A stretch of DNA of 64,000 nt from Warburgia ugandensis. Lineage: Eukaryota; Streptophyta; Magnoliopsida; Canellales; Canellaceae. Position numbers and translations under genes: made by a program. The first letter of the stretch is position 1; the number at the start of each line of letters is the position of its first letter. Below, in pieces: positions 34,998-46,213 of the stretch. The notes below the pieces were generated by a model that did not search any database, had not been told where the DNA came from, and saw nothing but the letters and a program-made list of their open reading frames with translations. The stretch lies in the NCBI GenBank assembly GCA_035236585.1, contig CP141137.1, positions 45,096,057 through 45,160,056 of the forward strand, read 5' to 3'.

Positions 34998-35516
34998 TGT
35001 AAAGAAACGATCTTACACCAGAAACATTTGAACACCAATTAGGAGGAAAGATAACACTACTCAAACTTTCAATCTAATAATTTACTACAGATGATTGTCT
35101 TGCCATGTACTCTCTAACAGAGCTTCAATGACTTCTGAACTAACAAAAAAACTAACAGAAAAATAGGAGTACAGGTTAACAAAGAACTTCTATCTTATTG
35201 ATAAGCTTGTAGTATGCTTATTTATAACTTTTGAGTCTTCACCAACCAGCCCATCAAATTAGACTTTTAGCACACCTTCCACATGGTTGCTATAGAATGG
35301 GTCAAAGGAGTGGTTGTTGGAAGCTTCTTGTGTGTCACACGAAGGGTGGCTGTAGGAAGCTTCTTGCTTTTATACTTAACACCTTTTGAACTACAACTCG
35401 AGCTACAACCTTTAGATAATGCTCCCTTAGACCTTGCCGCCATGGGGCATTGCCCCCTTGGACCCCCACTGGGGCTACCGCCCTGGACCTCACTCCTCGG
35501 CGGTGCTGCCCTCAAA

Positions 35517-36137
35517 TAGGCCTGGCAATTCGGGTTGGTAGCTCATGTTCGTGTCATATCAAGACTAACCCATTATAGTATATGGGTCAACACAAACACA
35601 ACCCACTTAATAATCGTGTCAAGAACCTGTGACTTGAACACGACATGATTATTAAATGAGTCGACATGACATGACTCGTGTAATACGATTAAATAAATGT
35701 AAAATAACTAATATAGGATGATTTTTGAGAAAAAGGTCCTATATTACTATAGTAATATAGGACGATTTCAGAAGAACCATCCTATATTACTATAGTAATA
35801 TAGGATGGTTTCAGATGAACCGTCCTATATTTGTAATATAAGACGGTGACTAAAGAACCATCCTATATTACTAGTAATATAGGACAGTTTCTGATGAAAT
35901 GTCCTATATTTTCAACTGGGTGTTAGACGGGTCAACAAGACGAATTCATAGATCATGTGTCAAACAAGTCGACACAATGGGTCAAAATTGATTGACCTGA
36001 ATAGGACACGATTTTTGGCGTGTTATTTTTGGGTTGACCCAAAAATGACACGAACATGATAAGATTCGATCCTAACCTACTAAATTCGTGTCGAGTTTGA
36101 GTTGTGTTATCGTGTCATGTCATATTTTACCACCCTA
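35517..36137. mobile_element. hAT-like MITE, 621 bp, inside the copia 3' LTR
   Basis: Ends are TAGGCCTGGCAATTCGGGTT and, on the other strand, TAGGGTGGTAAAATATGACA, which share a TAGGNNTGGNAA-type terminal inverted repeat. Flanking 8-bp sequences CCCTCAAA (35509-35516) and CCCCCAAA (36138-36145) are a target duplication with one mismatch. The partner LTR has the uninterrupted site (CTGCCCCCGAACCCCC, about 40851). The length of the duplication and the terminal bases fit the hAT superfamily. It has no coding frame. Its middle holds a hairpin array. Confidence 0.85.
35711..35910. repeat. Array of 5 hairpins, same consensus as the 2085-2420 array
   Basis: Five palindromic units of about 34 bp (left arm ATATAGGACGGTTTC-like, right arm AACCGTCCTATATT-like) are spaced by ACTATAGTA or shorter linkers, at a period of about 38-43 bp. 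The linkers are themselves palindromic. The arms are better preserved here than in the first array. Confidence 0.92.
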
Positions 36138-39100
36138 CCCCCAAACCCCCATTATTTCTTCTCGTAACCATCATAGTCTCTAATGACCTCATCAACAACT
36201 AAGTTGGCCATATCATTGTGGTACTTCTAATGGTATCTTATTGAGGTGGGCATTGTCATATACCAACACCCCCCCACAATGTACACCTTATGTATGCTAA
36301 GTTATTGGGCCAATGTACAATTTACAAAGATGTGGGTAGAGTTGGGTACTTTTGAGTGCTTTAATGAACATATCAGCACAGTTGACCTCTGTAGGGCAGG
36401 ATTCCATGTAGATAGATTTTTCTTGAATCAATTCTCTGACATAGTGATACTGAATCTCTATGAGTTTTGTCCTAACATGGAATATTGGGTTCTTTGCCAT
36501 GGCTATGCAGCTTTAACTATCACACCTTAGTATTGTTGCATCATCTGTAGACACTCCTATATTTGTTAGGATACGTCGTAGCCATATGGCTTCACAAGAT
36601 GCTATACAAACAACTTTATACTCAACCTCTGTTGATGAAAGTGCAACTATAGGTTGCTTCTTGCTAGCCCATTAGATGATGCCACCTCCAAATATAAATC
36701 CATAGTCAGTAATAGATTTCCTGGAGTCAACATCGCTAGCCCAATGTAAGTCACAATACCCAGATAAGATCTCTCCTGTAGTATATGAGATCCCATACTC
36801 CATAGTGCCTCTGAGGTATTTTAGGATCTGCATCCCTGCTTGTCAGTGGGATTCCCTTGGTTTGTTTGAAAAATGACTAAGAACTCCCACAACATAAAAA
36901 TATGTCAAGTCTAGTGTTACACAAGAATAAGAGACTTCCCACCAACCTTCTATAGAGCTTGTCATCTACTTGTTGGGAAGGATCATTAGCAGATAACTTT
37001 GTATTTACCTCCATAGGGGTGACCACGGGCTTGCATTTGTACATACCAAATGCAATCAACAATTCATGAATATATCATTGCTGTGAGATAAATATTGCAT
37101 GAGGTTTCTACCGAACCTCTATTCTTAGGCAATAATGTAGAAGCCTAAGGTTTGTCATTTCAAACTCTTGGCTCAGCCATGTTTGGGTTTTGTGAATATT
37201 TTCTTCATGGTCACCAGTTATCACCAGGTCATCTACTTACAGCACTACGATCACTTTCCTTCCTTGTTCACATAGAACATATAGGTTGGGTTCTAATTTG
37301 CTTCTATGAAATCCTCTATCCATGAAGGAGTCAATGCATTTGTACCAAGCTCTTGATGCCTGTTTTAAGCCATATAATGCCTTCTTCAATTTACAAACCT
37401 TGTCTCCTTCATCTTGTACCTAGAAGCTTGGTGGTTGTGTTATGTAGACCTCTTCTTGTAGATACCCATTAAGGAAGGCAGATTTTACATCCATTTGATG
37501 TAGAGCCCATCCATAATGAACAGCAGCTACTACAACTAACTGGATAGTCATCATATTTACTGTGAGAGTGAAGGTCTCATCTGCATCAAAACCTTCAACT
37601 TGAGAAAACCCTTGTGCTACAAGGCGTGCCTTGTATTTTTCAAGGTGCCAATCAGCCTTGTACGTCACTTTCCATATCCACTTGGTGCCAATGATTTTCC
37701 TATTCACTGGTTTAGGAACAATATCCCAAGTATCATTTTTCAAGATACTTTTATACTTGGCTTGCATTGTTGCTCTCGAGTTTGGATCAGACATGGCCAC
37801 ATCCACAATTATAGGTTCAGTAACTGTTTCAATAATTTGACTTATTAAAGCCATATTAACTAATTGTTGTCCTGATCTACTCAGCTTCTCTATTCTCTTT
37901 GATCTTCGTAGCCCATTAGGACTTGAGTCATCTTCCACAACTTGTGGATTTCTATCATCAAAGAGTTGTTTCATCCACTTCAATTGTGACTTCCTTATGA
38001 GTGGAACAGGTTGGTGTTCAATTTCTTCAAACACTTCATCTGTATTTGACACATCTTGGTCCAGCACTGGGTGGGTTACTTCTTTGGTTGATGATGAAAT
38101 GGCAAGACTAATATCCTCCATTGAGTGCGGTCGTTCATTGAACACCACATCTCGGCTTCTAATGACCTTCTTAACCTCTACATCATAGAATCTATATGCC
38201 TTAGACTCCTAACTGTATCCCAAGAAGATATGTTTTTTGCTCTTGTCATCAAGTTTATGTCTTTTCTCATTTGGGATGTGTACAAAAAACTCACACCCAA
38301 ATTTTTGAAAATGAGAAACAGATGGCTTCATGCATGAATATGCCTCTTATGGAGTCATATTATTCAATGCTCTTATAGAACATTGATTTAGGACATATAC
38401 TGTAGAATTAACTGCTTTGGCCCAAAATGTGTTCGGTAGACTTGCAACTTTTAGCATGTATCGAGCCATTTTCACTATTGTTTGATTTCTTCATTCTACA
38501 ACACCATTTTGCTGTGGTGTGTATGGAGTAGTCAATTGGTTATTTATGCCAAGCCTGTTGCAGTAAGTGATAAATTCTGTGGAATAGAATTCCTCCCCAT
38601 GATTTGTGCGAAGCTTCTTCAATTGGTTAGCATTCTCATTCTTCACTAGTCTGTGCCACGTTCTGAACTTCTCAAGAGTATCAGCCTTCTCACGAAGGAA
38701 GTACACCTACATCTTCCTCTATAATCATTGACTAACAGTAAGAAGTAGGAGAATCCTCCCAAAGCTATCATAGCCATTTTTCCACAGAGGTCAGCATGTA
38801 CCAACTCTAGAGGAGTTTTTGATTGATTATGACTCTCCTTTGGAAATGACTTTTTGTATTGCTTGCCTAGCATACAAGCTTCACAAGGTTCCTTGATGTC
38901 ATCAATTGATGGCAGGTCTATCACCATATTCTTTTTCTGCATCTCCTTTAACACATGATAGGAAATGTGTCTAAATCTTTTATTCCAAAGGTGACTCATT
39001 TTGGCATCTACAATGGCAATAAGAGAGGCAATTTCATAAAAGTTATTCTTTCAAATACCTTTGGCTATTATACTTTTATCAGTGTTAAGAATTAGTACCT

Positions 39101-40363
39101 CATTCTTGAATCGTACCTCCAGATCTTTATTTGTAATAGCAGCTATATATAATATGTTTTGAGGTACAAGAAGAACATCTGCCAGCTTCTTACTCCTCCA
39201 TTGTTGGACATGATGGGGACAATACCCATCCCTTTAATAGGACAGCGAGCATTATTCCTGACCACAACATTCATCGGTTCTTGTAGAGGTTTTATGGAAT
39301 CATATAGTTCCTTGTTGCTGGTCATATGTCGGGAAGCTCCACTATCTAACACCCATGTATTCCTTTGTTGTACATGTGTGCTAGAAGAAATCTCCTTCAT
39401 TACTGTAAACAGATGTAGCTCTGTTTCTGCTATATTTATAGACTCTTTGTTTCTCCAGGTAGGTTTCAACATACCATTCTTTTCGCCATGAATCCTTTTA
39501 CAACAATCTTTGATTGCATGACCCTTCTTATTGCAGTTATAGCACGATCCAGAGAAGTTCTTTTTCTTTCCTTTCTTCTTTTCATCTATGTTACTCTTTA
39601 CCTTGACTGAGAAAGCAGAGTCCAACTGACTCTCTTTGCTTTTTAGCCTCATCTCCTCCTCTAGCAACATAGCAGTGAATTCTTCAAATGACAATGATGG
39701 AACGCGAACTTGTGTATTCAATGCTGTTACAAGGCCATCATACTTTGGTGGTAGCACTCTAATATACCTTCTATCAAGTTCCTCAGTGGTCTTTACTATG
39801 CCAACAGCAACCATTTGATCTTGTATATTTTTCATCTTACTGATGAATGATTGAGCAACTTCATCCTTAATCTTTCAGCAACTAACTAATTTTTAAGATT
39901 CTGGATACTGGTCTGGTTCCTAGTCTCATACTGATATTTTAGTATGTTCCATGCTTTAGACACCTTTGACGTATGCTGCATTAGAGTGAGAATAGAATCA
40001 TGAACACTTATGACAATAGCACAAAGTGCATTAGCATTCTGTCTCCTCCATTCTTTGACAAGCTGAGGACTAGGAGGAATGATCTTTGTGGAATCATCGG
40101 GTGAAGAGATTGCAGTAAGTACAACATCGATATCCAGAGCAGTATCAAGGAACTCATAGGAGTCCAGAATAAATGAAATCCTGAACTTCCATAAAGTATA
40201 ATTTGATCCATTGAGCTTTCCCTCTATGAAAGTTAGGGGAGGAATGTGAAGTGCTGATACAGAACTAGTTGACACAAAAGCAAAATCCATGGTTTGAGTA
40301 GTCATCATTGTTGAGCTTTACAACACAAGATTGATGCTCATAGTCCCTTGTGCTCCAATACCA

Positions 40364-40984
40364 TGTAAAGAAACGATCTTAGACCAGAAACATCTAAACA
40401 CCAATCAGGAGGAAAGACAACACTACTCAAACTTTCAATTTGATAATTTACTACAGATGATTGTCCCATTGTGTACTCTCTAACAGAGCTTCAATGGCTT
40501 TTGGACTAATAAAAAGAACTAACAGGAAAACAGGACTATAAGTTAACAAAGAACTTCTATCTTCTTGAGAGGCTTGTGGCATGCCTATTTATAGCTTTTG
40601 AATCTTCACCAACCCTTCACCAACCAGCCCATCAAATTGGACATTTTACACACCTTCTACATGGATGCTATAGAATGGGTCAAAGGAGTGGCTGCTGGAA
40701 GCTTCTTGTGTTCACACAAAGGGTGGCTGTAGGAAGCTTCTTGCTTTCATACTTGAAACCTTTTGAACTACAACTCGAGCTACAACCTTCAGATAGTGCC
40801 CCCTTGGACCCCCACCAAGCTACTACCCCGAACCCCGTTCCTTGGGAGCACTGCCCCCGAACCCCCATTATTTTTTCTTGTAACCATCATGGTCTCTAAT
40901 GACCTCATCAATAACTAAGTTGGTCATACCACTGTGGCACTTCTAGTGGTATCTTATTGAGGTGGGCATTGTCATATACCAACA
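40364..40984 (-). repeat. 5' LTR of the copia fossil, 621 bp
   Basis: Plus-strand bounds are TGTAAAGAAACG (40364) and ATATACCAACA (40984). It is uninterrupted and so provides the empty-site sequence for the MITE in the other LTR. Confidence 0.92.
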
Positions 40985-41138
40985 GATTTGTCCATCATCT
41001 TGAATTGCTGAGAATTAGAAGAACTCTTAAAAACACTACTGTATCAGCTACTATGGCTAGAGGTGAGCATCCATTTAGTTTTTACTTCTGCTTATTTTTT
41101 TTATTTATGTAAATGTTCATGAGATAAAATGGTCTACA
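40985..41138 (+). repeat. Right part of the older, split LTR
   Basis: Starts after the GATTT duplication and ends GGTCTACA. The sequence TGGTATCAGAGC at 41141-41152 is a classic initiator-Met primer-binding site, so an LTR-element internal region once began here on the plus strand. No coding remnant of that element follows. Confidence 0.6.
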
Positions 41139-41971
41139 TGTGGTATCAGAGCTTTAGATTCCTCTACTATAACACCCTGGGGTTTTTCAAACTTTTATTC
41201 ATTTTAACTTGGAAAGCAGCAAAAATTTCCTTGTTTTTTACAAAATAGGATCAGGGTGATAATATAAATAAGTAGATTTGAAATTCATCAACTTCATCTT
41301 AGGTGTTACTGTGAAAATTTCACATACAAGTAAAATAATAGTCATCTAACCTAAGAATGGTTAGAGATACATGCCATAAGATCTACCATACAGTCACAAT
41401 TTAAGTCACTATCCATTTGATTAGCTAAGGACAATCATACTACAATTATCCAAAGTGTCAACAAGATTTTTAAGTTATGTACAATACTCAAAATCAAATC
41501 CTATACATGGATTCTATCAAAAGAAACTACACCAAAAGCATGTTCTCCTCACATCTAGCCTGATCCAAGTACTTTTGCCTTCCTTGAGTCTCTTGCACTT
41601 GAGCTACCTGGAGTATCACTTGAAATGTTGGTTGTAGGGAATGAGCAAAACAATAGCTCATGATAAGAAGAAAAATTAATATAAGGCAAAATGCCTAAAA
41701 TAGAGCATGTGATAGCATAAGTATAAACGTATGTCTACCTTAACATAAGTACATATATAGTTTTTGAAAGCAAGCACGATCAACACATGCATTAAAGATC
41801 CACAAAGACTGATGATTTCAAACCACTCATAAGGTTTGAAAGTTACTAACAAATCCATTAAATCAATGTGCTCAAATCAGATCATGTCAAACCAGGGTAC
41901 ATAGCCCTCAATTTGTAATGCATAAATCCATGGTCACATCGTCATGGAGAACTAATCACTCCGTACCACAA

Positions 41972-42061
41972 TGGTATATAGTCCTACCAATGGGACCATT
42001 AGTGGCATATCATCCTACCACTAGGACTATTAGTGGCATATTGTCCTACCAGTGAGACCAA
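41972..42061. repeat. Three tandem copies of a 30-bp unit
   Basis: Units share a GTGGCATATNRTCCTACCA core and a GGACYATTA-like end, starting at about 41972, 42002 and 42032. Confidence 0.8.
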
Positions 42062-42351
42062 TGGTCTAAACTATTGAGAATGAGCAACATACTCAGCATG
42101 CTAACAATACACAGACACTTATGCTCATAGGGGCCTACTGTCACTCACTAGCGACTACCATGACCTCTACATCTGCTCGTGGATACTTGCACGAACCATG
42201 ACTTACCAAACCTCATGGGAGCTATCCCAATACCTCTGAGAGCACTTCTCCATGAGAAGGTACTCCTATTGCCCACCATATCCATCGCAAGGCTGGTATT
42301 AATATTATCTCAAAGGGTAGTGGCCAACTGCACCTCTTAGCATATGGTCTC

Positions 42352-42650
42352 CAAGACTTACAGCAGCACATAGCATGTTTGCCTCCAAGCAACCTCCAGG
42401 TCTTATGGTCCTCGTAGAGCACCTGCTAAGAAATTTGTGACTTAGGACACTTCAAGAGTTACTGTCCAAAACATTGATGAAATCTATATCTACAAGGACT
42501 TACAGCTGCTCGTGGAGCTCTTGCCTATGCATCAACAAATTTGCATCTATCAAGACTTATGGCCACTTGTAGAGTGTTTGCCAAAATCATTGAAATCCAT
42601 AATCATCAGGAATTATAGCTGATTGTAGAGAACCTACCTAAGTATCAACA
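42352..42650. repeat. Degenerate repeats around AAGACTTAYRGCYGCTCGTAGAG
   Basis: Related segments occur at about 42352, 42392, 42494, 42552 and 42608, several followed by GCC and a ...TATCAACAA-type tail. Spacing is irregular (about 40, 100, 58 and 56). Confidence 0.6.
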
Positions 42651-43397
42651 AAACCAAAACTAGTGGCTTGTAAAACAAATCCAAATCTCATGGCTCACCA
42701 CCACACTTGTGGTGCTTGTTGAATATTAATGAAAACAATGTCTCTAGGCCCCTGGCCAAATTCATGAACTCATTGATCCAAAAATCATGAGAGACTCCAA
42801 CTCATGAATGTGATGGTGTATTGAGCACTATTAGTCTATGCATAGTAGTGTGAGATATTTTGTTAATTTCATTATTAGCTTATTGTGACATCTTTAAATG
42901 AGCTTGTCCTATCTATGAAGTTTACGGACGAGGTATCTTTTTTATATGAATGTGTGTCTTTGTTTTCACTTCAACATTATAGTACTTATGTTTTATGTCT
43001 TGGTGTGTTTATTATTTCATCTCAATTTATAAGTCTGCTAGTGTTAGTTACGAGTTTATCACATTTAACAACTATCTTGCATTTTGTCCATTTTCTAAGG
43101 TTATTAATGATAATTAACTCATATTTGGACTTGTGGCATTACTAGATATTCTCTAAACTACCATTCAATGTCCTAGTGATGTTGAATTTTAGAGCTTAGG
43201 TGGTTGACATGGAAACTGATGTTAGCTAGTTAGGACATGCATATCTTGAGTTTTGGAAAAACTCAGGCATAGATGATGGTCATCTAAGGCCATATTTCAA
43301 TGAATCATAGGTTGGCAAGGATAAAAGTAAAATGGTCAATTCATACAAGTCTTAGCTTAGGGAGGGATTTCCTTCAACTAAGATGTAGGTGACTTTC

Positions 43398-46213
43398 TAT
43401 AATGCCTCAAGCATTTTCACTATTTTTGCATCAATTTTACAAAAATGTGAATTGGACATTCTATATGAAATTAACAATGTTAAATTTTTTATTTTATTTA
43501 AAATATTAAACAAATGAATTTGTAATAAAACTTAGTACCATTAGATTCTACATTCAAAATGGAATCCAACGCCTCAAAGAATGCTGAAAACGGAGTTCAT
43601 ATGGCAAAGTTATGGGCGTTTGAAGATAGAGGGGCATTTCTATAAAATACAATTAAAACAGAATGACCCGAAAACACATGGGGCCATTTTACTAACGGCA
43701 CCCCCTAGGTCGTCCCCTACCTCCAGCCACTGCCATTCTCGACCCTTCCGAGCACCGCCTCTGTGAGGCGGCAGAAATGGCGGCATTGCCTTGGCCAAGA
43801 TATAAAAAGCCCTCTTCCCTCCTCCTCAACCATCTCTCCTCTTCCCCGTCTTCGACTATTGAGCTAGGGTTTACATAAAAAATTAGAAAACCCTCATTCG
43901 GTTTTCCTTGCAATTTTCGGCCAGGCCCGAGTCTTCCCTACAGGCCAACCATTCCCCTCTCTTCGTTTCCCCCCTTCTTCCTCTGGTCTCACCGAAAATC
44001 AATATGATTTCCCCTTCTTCGTGTTCCGGCGACCTGGGATTTCAGAGAGGAAATAGATGCACCCACAGGTGATGGGCACTCCCTAGGCTACCCAAGGTAT
44101 GCCCCTCTTTCCCCTTTCTCTATTTTTCCTTCCTCCATGCTGGATCCATGCTGGATGTGGTCATTTTCTGCCCTAAAAACGCCGGACTCCTGATGGGTCT
44201 GATAACCCATCGAAGAAGAAACGCCAGGTGTGACGCACTCCCTGAGGTGGTCCTCTCATGTGCACGCCATGACAGGCATAGTCCCAAGTTTGACTGGGAC
44301 ACACAAGTGCCCTGGGAGCCAAGGCACATCATGCCTGTGCCAAAGAAGTGTCCGCACGATGCCATCCAGGATGTACGTCATAGCGCGTCGCTTGGGCATG
44401 CATGTGCGCGTGCGAACGTAGTCCCTGGTGTGGCCTTAGGGCATGCGTGATGTGCGGTGTGAGTCTTGGTTCAACCAGGGCACACGAACGTCCTGGGAAC
44501 TGTGGCATGCGGGGCCTGCATGGACAAAAGCTGGATCATTCATGACGTTGTAACACTAAAAATGCAATTACAGGAGTTGTAGGACTCTGATTGACGATCC
44601 AAAAGAACTGTTGCATTTGTATTAACGACGCGGATCTAATGAGACTATAAAAATTAGGATATGAGAACTATTTGATATGACTATAGCCTAAAAACTATAG
44701 AGATCTTCTAGATCTACTCGATCAAAGATGATTAAAAAGTGCAGATCTATTTGTTACTATCGAAATCTAAATAGTGATCTATAAATGGATAGAAAATGAT
44801 ATTTGAATCCTTGTTGTCAAACAATATATAGGGTTCTACGAAGATGGGTCAAGGTCAAGTAATGAAGAACGCGACTCAAGGAACATCGAGGTAAGTAGTC
44901 TGATACTACTTTGTTTTCAAAATGCATTCCAAATTGAGTTTCATGTTTCTATTACTATAATTAGTATGTGTTTTTAAACCATGCCGTTCTTATATGAGTT
45001 TACAGATTTATAACATTAATTATGGTACTAGCATGAGTAGAGTGTATACCATGCTCACATACTTTGAAAACAAATGCATAAATTGCATGATTTATGTTGA
45101 TTTGAGATTTGGACTATGTATGTTTTTGGGCTATTGAGCATAGTGGGCACTATGCTGAGGGGTACAGGTTTGGCCTCCTAACCTCTACCACAAAAAAGGT
45201 GGATGGTATCACTTCCAAAAACGGCATTGTCCCTTCCCTGACTGCTATGGTAAAAAGGGACGACCACTGAAGGTGTTCACGGTACCCTTTCGGGGACATA
45301 TCCATAGTTACCATGGAGGCTATGGTGGACTGGTCTCTAAATACCGGAGTCACGCGATCCAGAGGGGTTCTAGTCATGAGCGTAGTGGCCCTATGATTTT
45401 AGTGAGATTGATATGTATATAGCATTGAGATGGTTATATACGAGTACTCGTAACCAGTTGGCGTGACGTGTATACTGAGAAACTACTGTGCATGATACTA
45501 ACATCTGCTTGAACGATGACTATTTTAAGAGTCCTATGATTATTATATTTCACTCGCTAGTTTGATGCATTTGATGAGATCTTCATATCTGGATCTATTG
45601 ATTTCTATTTCATGATTTTGATCATATTATACTAGATTATGAGAAAGGACTCCATGATTGAAATTGCATCAAAAAGCTTATGTTTTATGCATAATTATGC
45701 ATGCTTACACAAAAAGAATCACTGATGTTTTACATGAAAAGCTCTTGGAATCCTGCATGTTGCCTACCGTGTTATCAAAATAGTAGTATCAGATCACCTA
45801 CTGGGTATGAGAAACACTCACCCAAATATATTATTTTTTAGGATAGCTCCACTCACAAGTAGAAGGAGCATCAGGAAATGTTAGTTCTATGATCAAGTAA
45901 ATGAAGAAGAGACAAGTATGAATGTAAGTAAATACTCTACCCTTTGGACATGTATCTGTATTTCTTTATAGTTGGGCTGTGAGCTGTGGCTGGATAGACC
46001 TGGGAAGACATTTATGATTTCTGAAATATTCAAAAAGTACTTTGGTTGTTGTGAAAGCAAATGACACCCGGGGTTTTCAAAATGAGTTTAAAAGAAAAGA
46101 TTTTCTGTTGCATTGCATCATTTTCATAAAAATGGTTTTCAAATAGGGATGCATCCCACCTTAGGAATTACATATTGCATTTAAAAATGCATGGGAAAAC
46201 CCGAGTCATCACA
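43398..46213 (+). repeat. LTR copy 1 of the tandem element
   Basis: Begins TATAATGCCTCAAGC and ends AGTCATCACA. About 403 bases in is a TATAAAAAGCCC promoter-like site. Sampled stretches differ from copy 2 at roughly 7-10% of sites by eye, many of them C/T or G/A. Confidence 0.85.
43801..43812 (+). promoter_or_regulatory. TATA-box-like site in LTR copy 1
   Basis: TATAAAAAGCCC followed by a CT-rich leader. The same site occurs at the matching place in LTR copy 2. Confidence 0.55.

Larger units (their letters stand above)
34998..36268 (-). repeat. 3' LTR of the copia fossil, containing a MITE
   Basis: 1271 bp against 621 bp for its partner. The excess is the hAT-like MITE at 35517-36137 plus its duplicated target. 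Confidence 0.92.
34998..40984 (-). mobile_element. Ty1/copia element fossil, near full length, minus strand
   Basis: LTRs at 40364-40984 (5') and 34998-36268 (3', enlarged by an inserted MITE) run TGTTGGTATATGAC...TTTCTTTACA in element orientation. The target duplication GATTT is exact on both sides (34993-34997, 40985-40989). A TGGTATTGGAGC primer site adjoins the 5' LTR, and a run of G precedes the 3' LTR. Parts in order: gag (about 40308-39143) with a CYNCNKKGHAIKDC zinc knuckle, protease with WVLDSGAS (about 39355), integrase (about 38999-38490), reverse transcriptase (about 37990-37420) and RNase H (about 37060-36297). The LTRs differ at around 10% of sites by eye. The copy is broken, with roughly ten breaks. 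Confidence 0.93.
41168..43397. other. Repeat-rich stretch, probable gypsy LTR remnant plus minisatellites
   Basis: The start TATAACACCCTGGGGTTTTT resembles ends of Tekay-type LTRs, but no second boundary is visible. Inside are a three-copy 30-bp repeat (41972-42061) and a degenerate set of about 40-100-bp spaced repeats (42352-42650). I see no coding frame. Confidence 0.4.

Noticed and set aside
42885-43145. Hydrophobic 86-residue open frame
   Set aside because: AT-rich chance frame rich in Leu, Ser and Phe, with no start context, neighbours or family similarity.
44148-44450. Open frames in the GC-richer part of the LTR (44120-44450, also 50480-50956)
   Set aside because: They sit in the 5' half of the long LTR, differ between the two LTR copies, and show no conserved domain.
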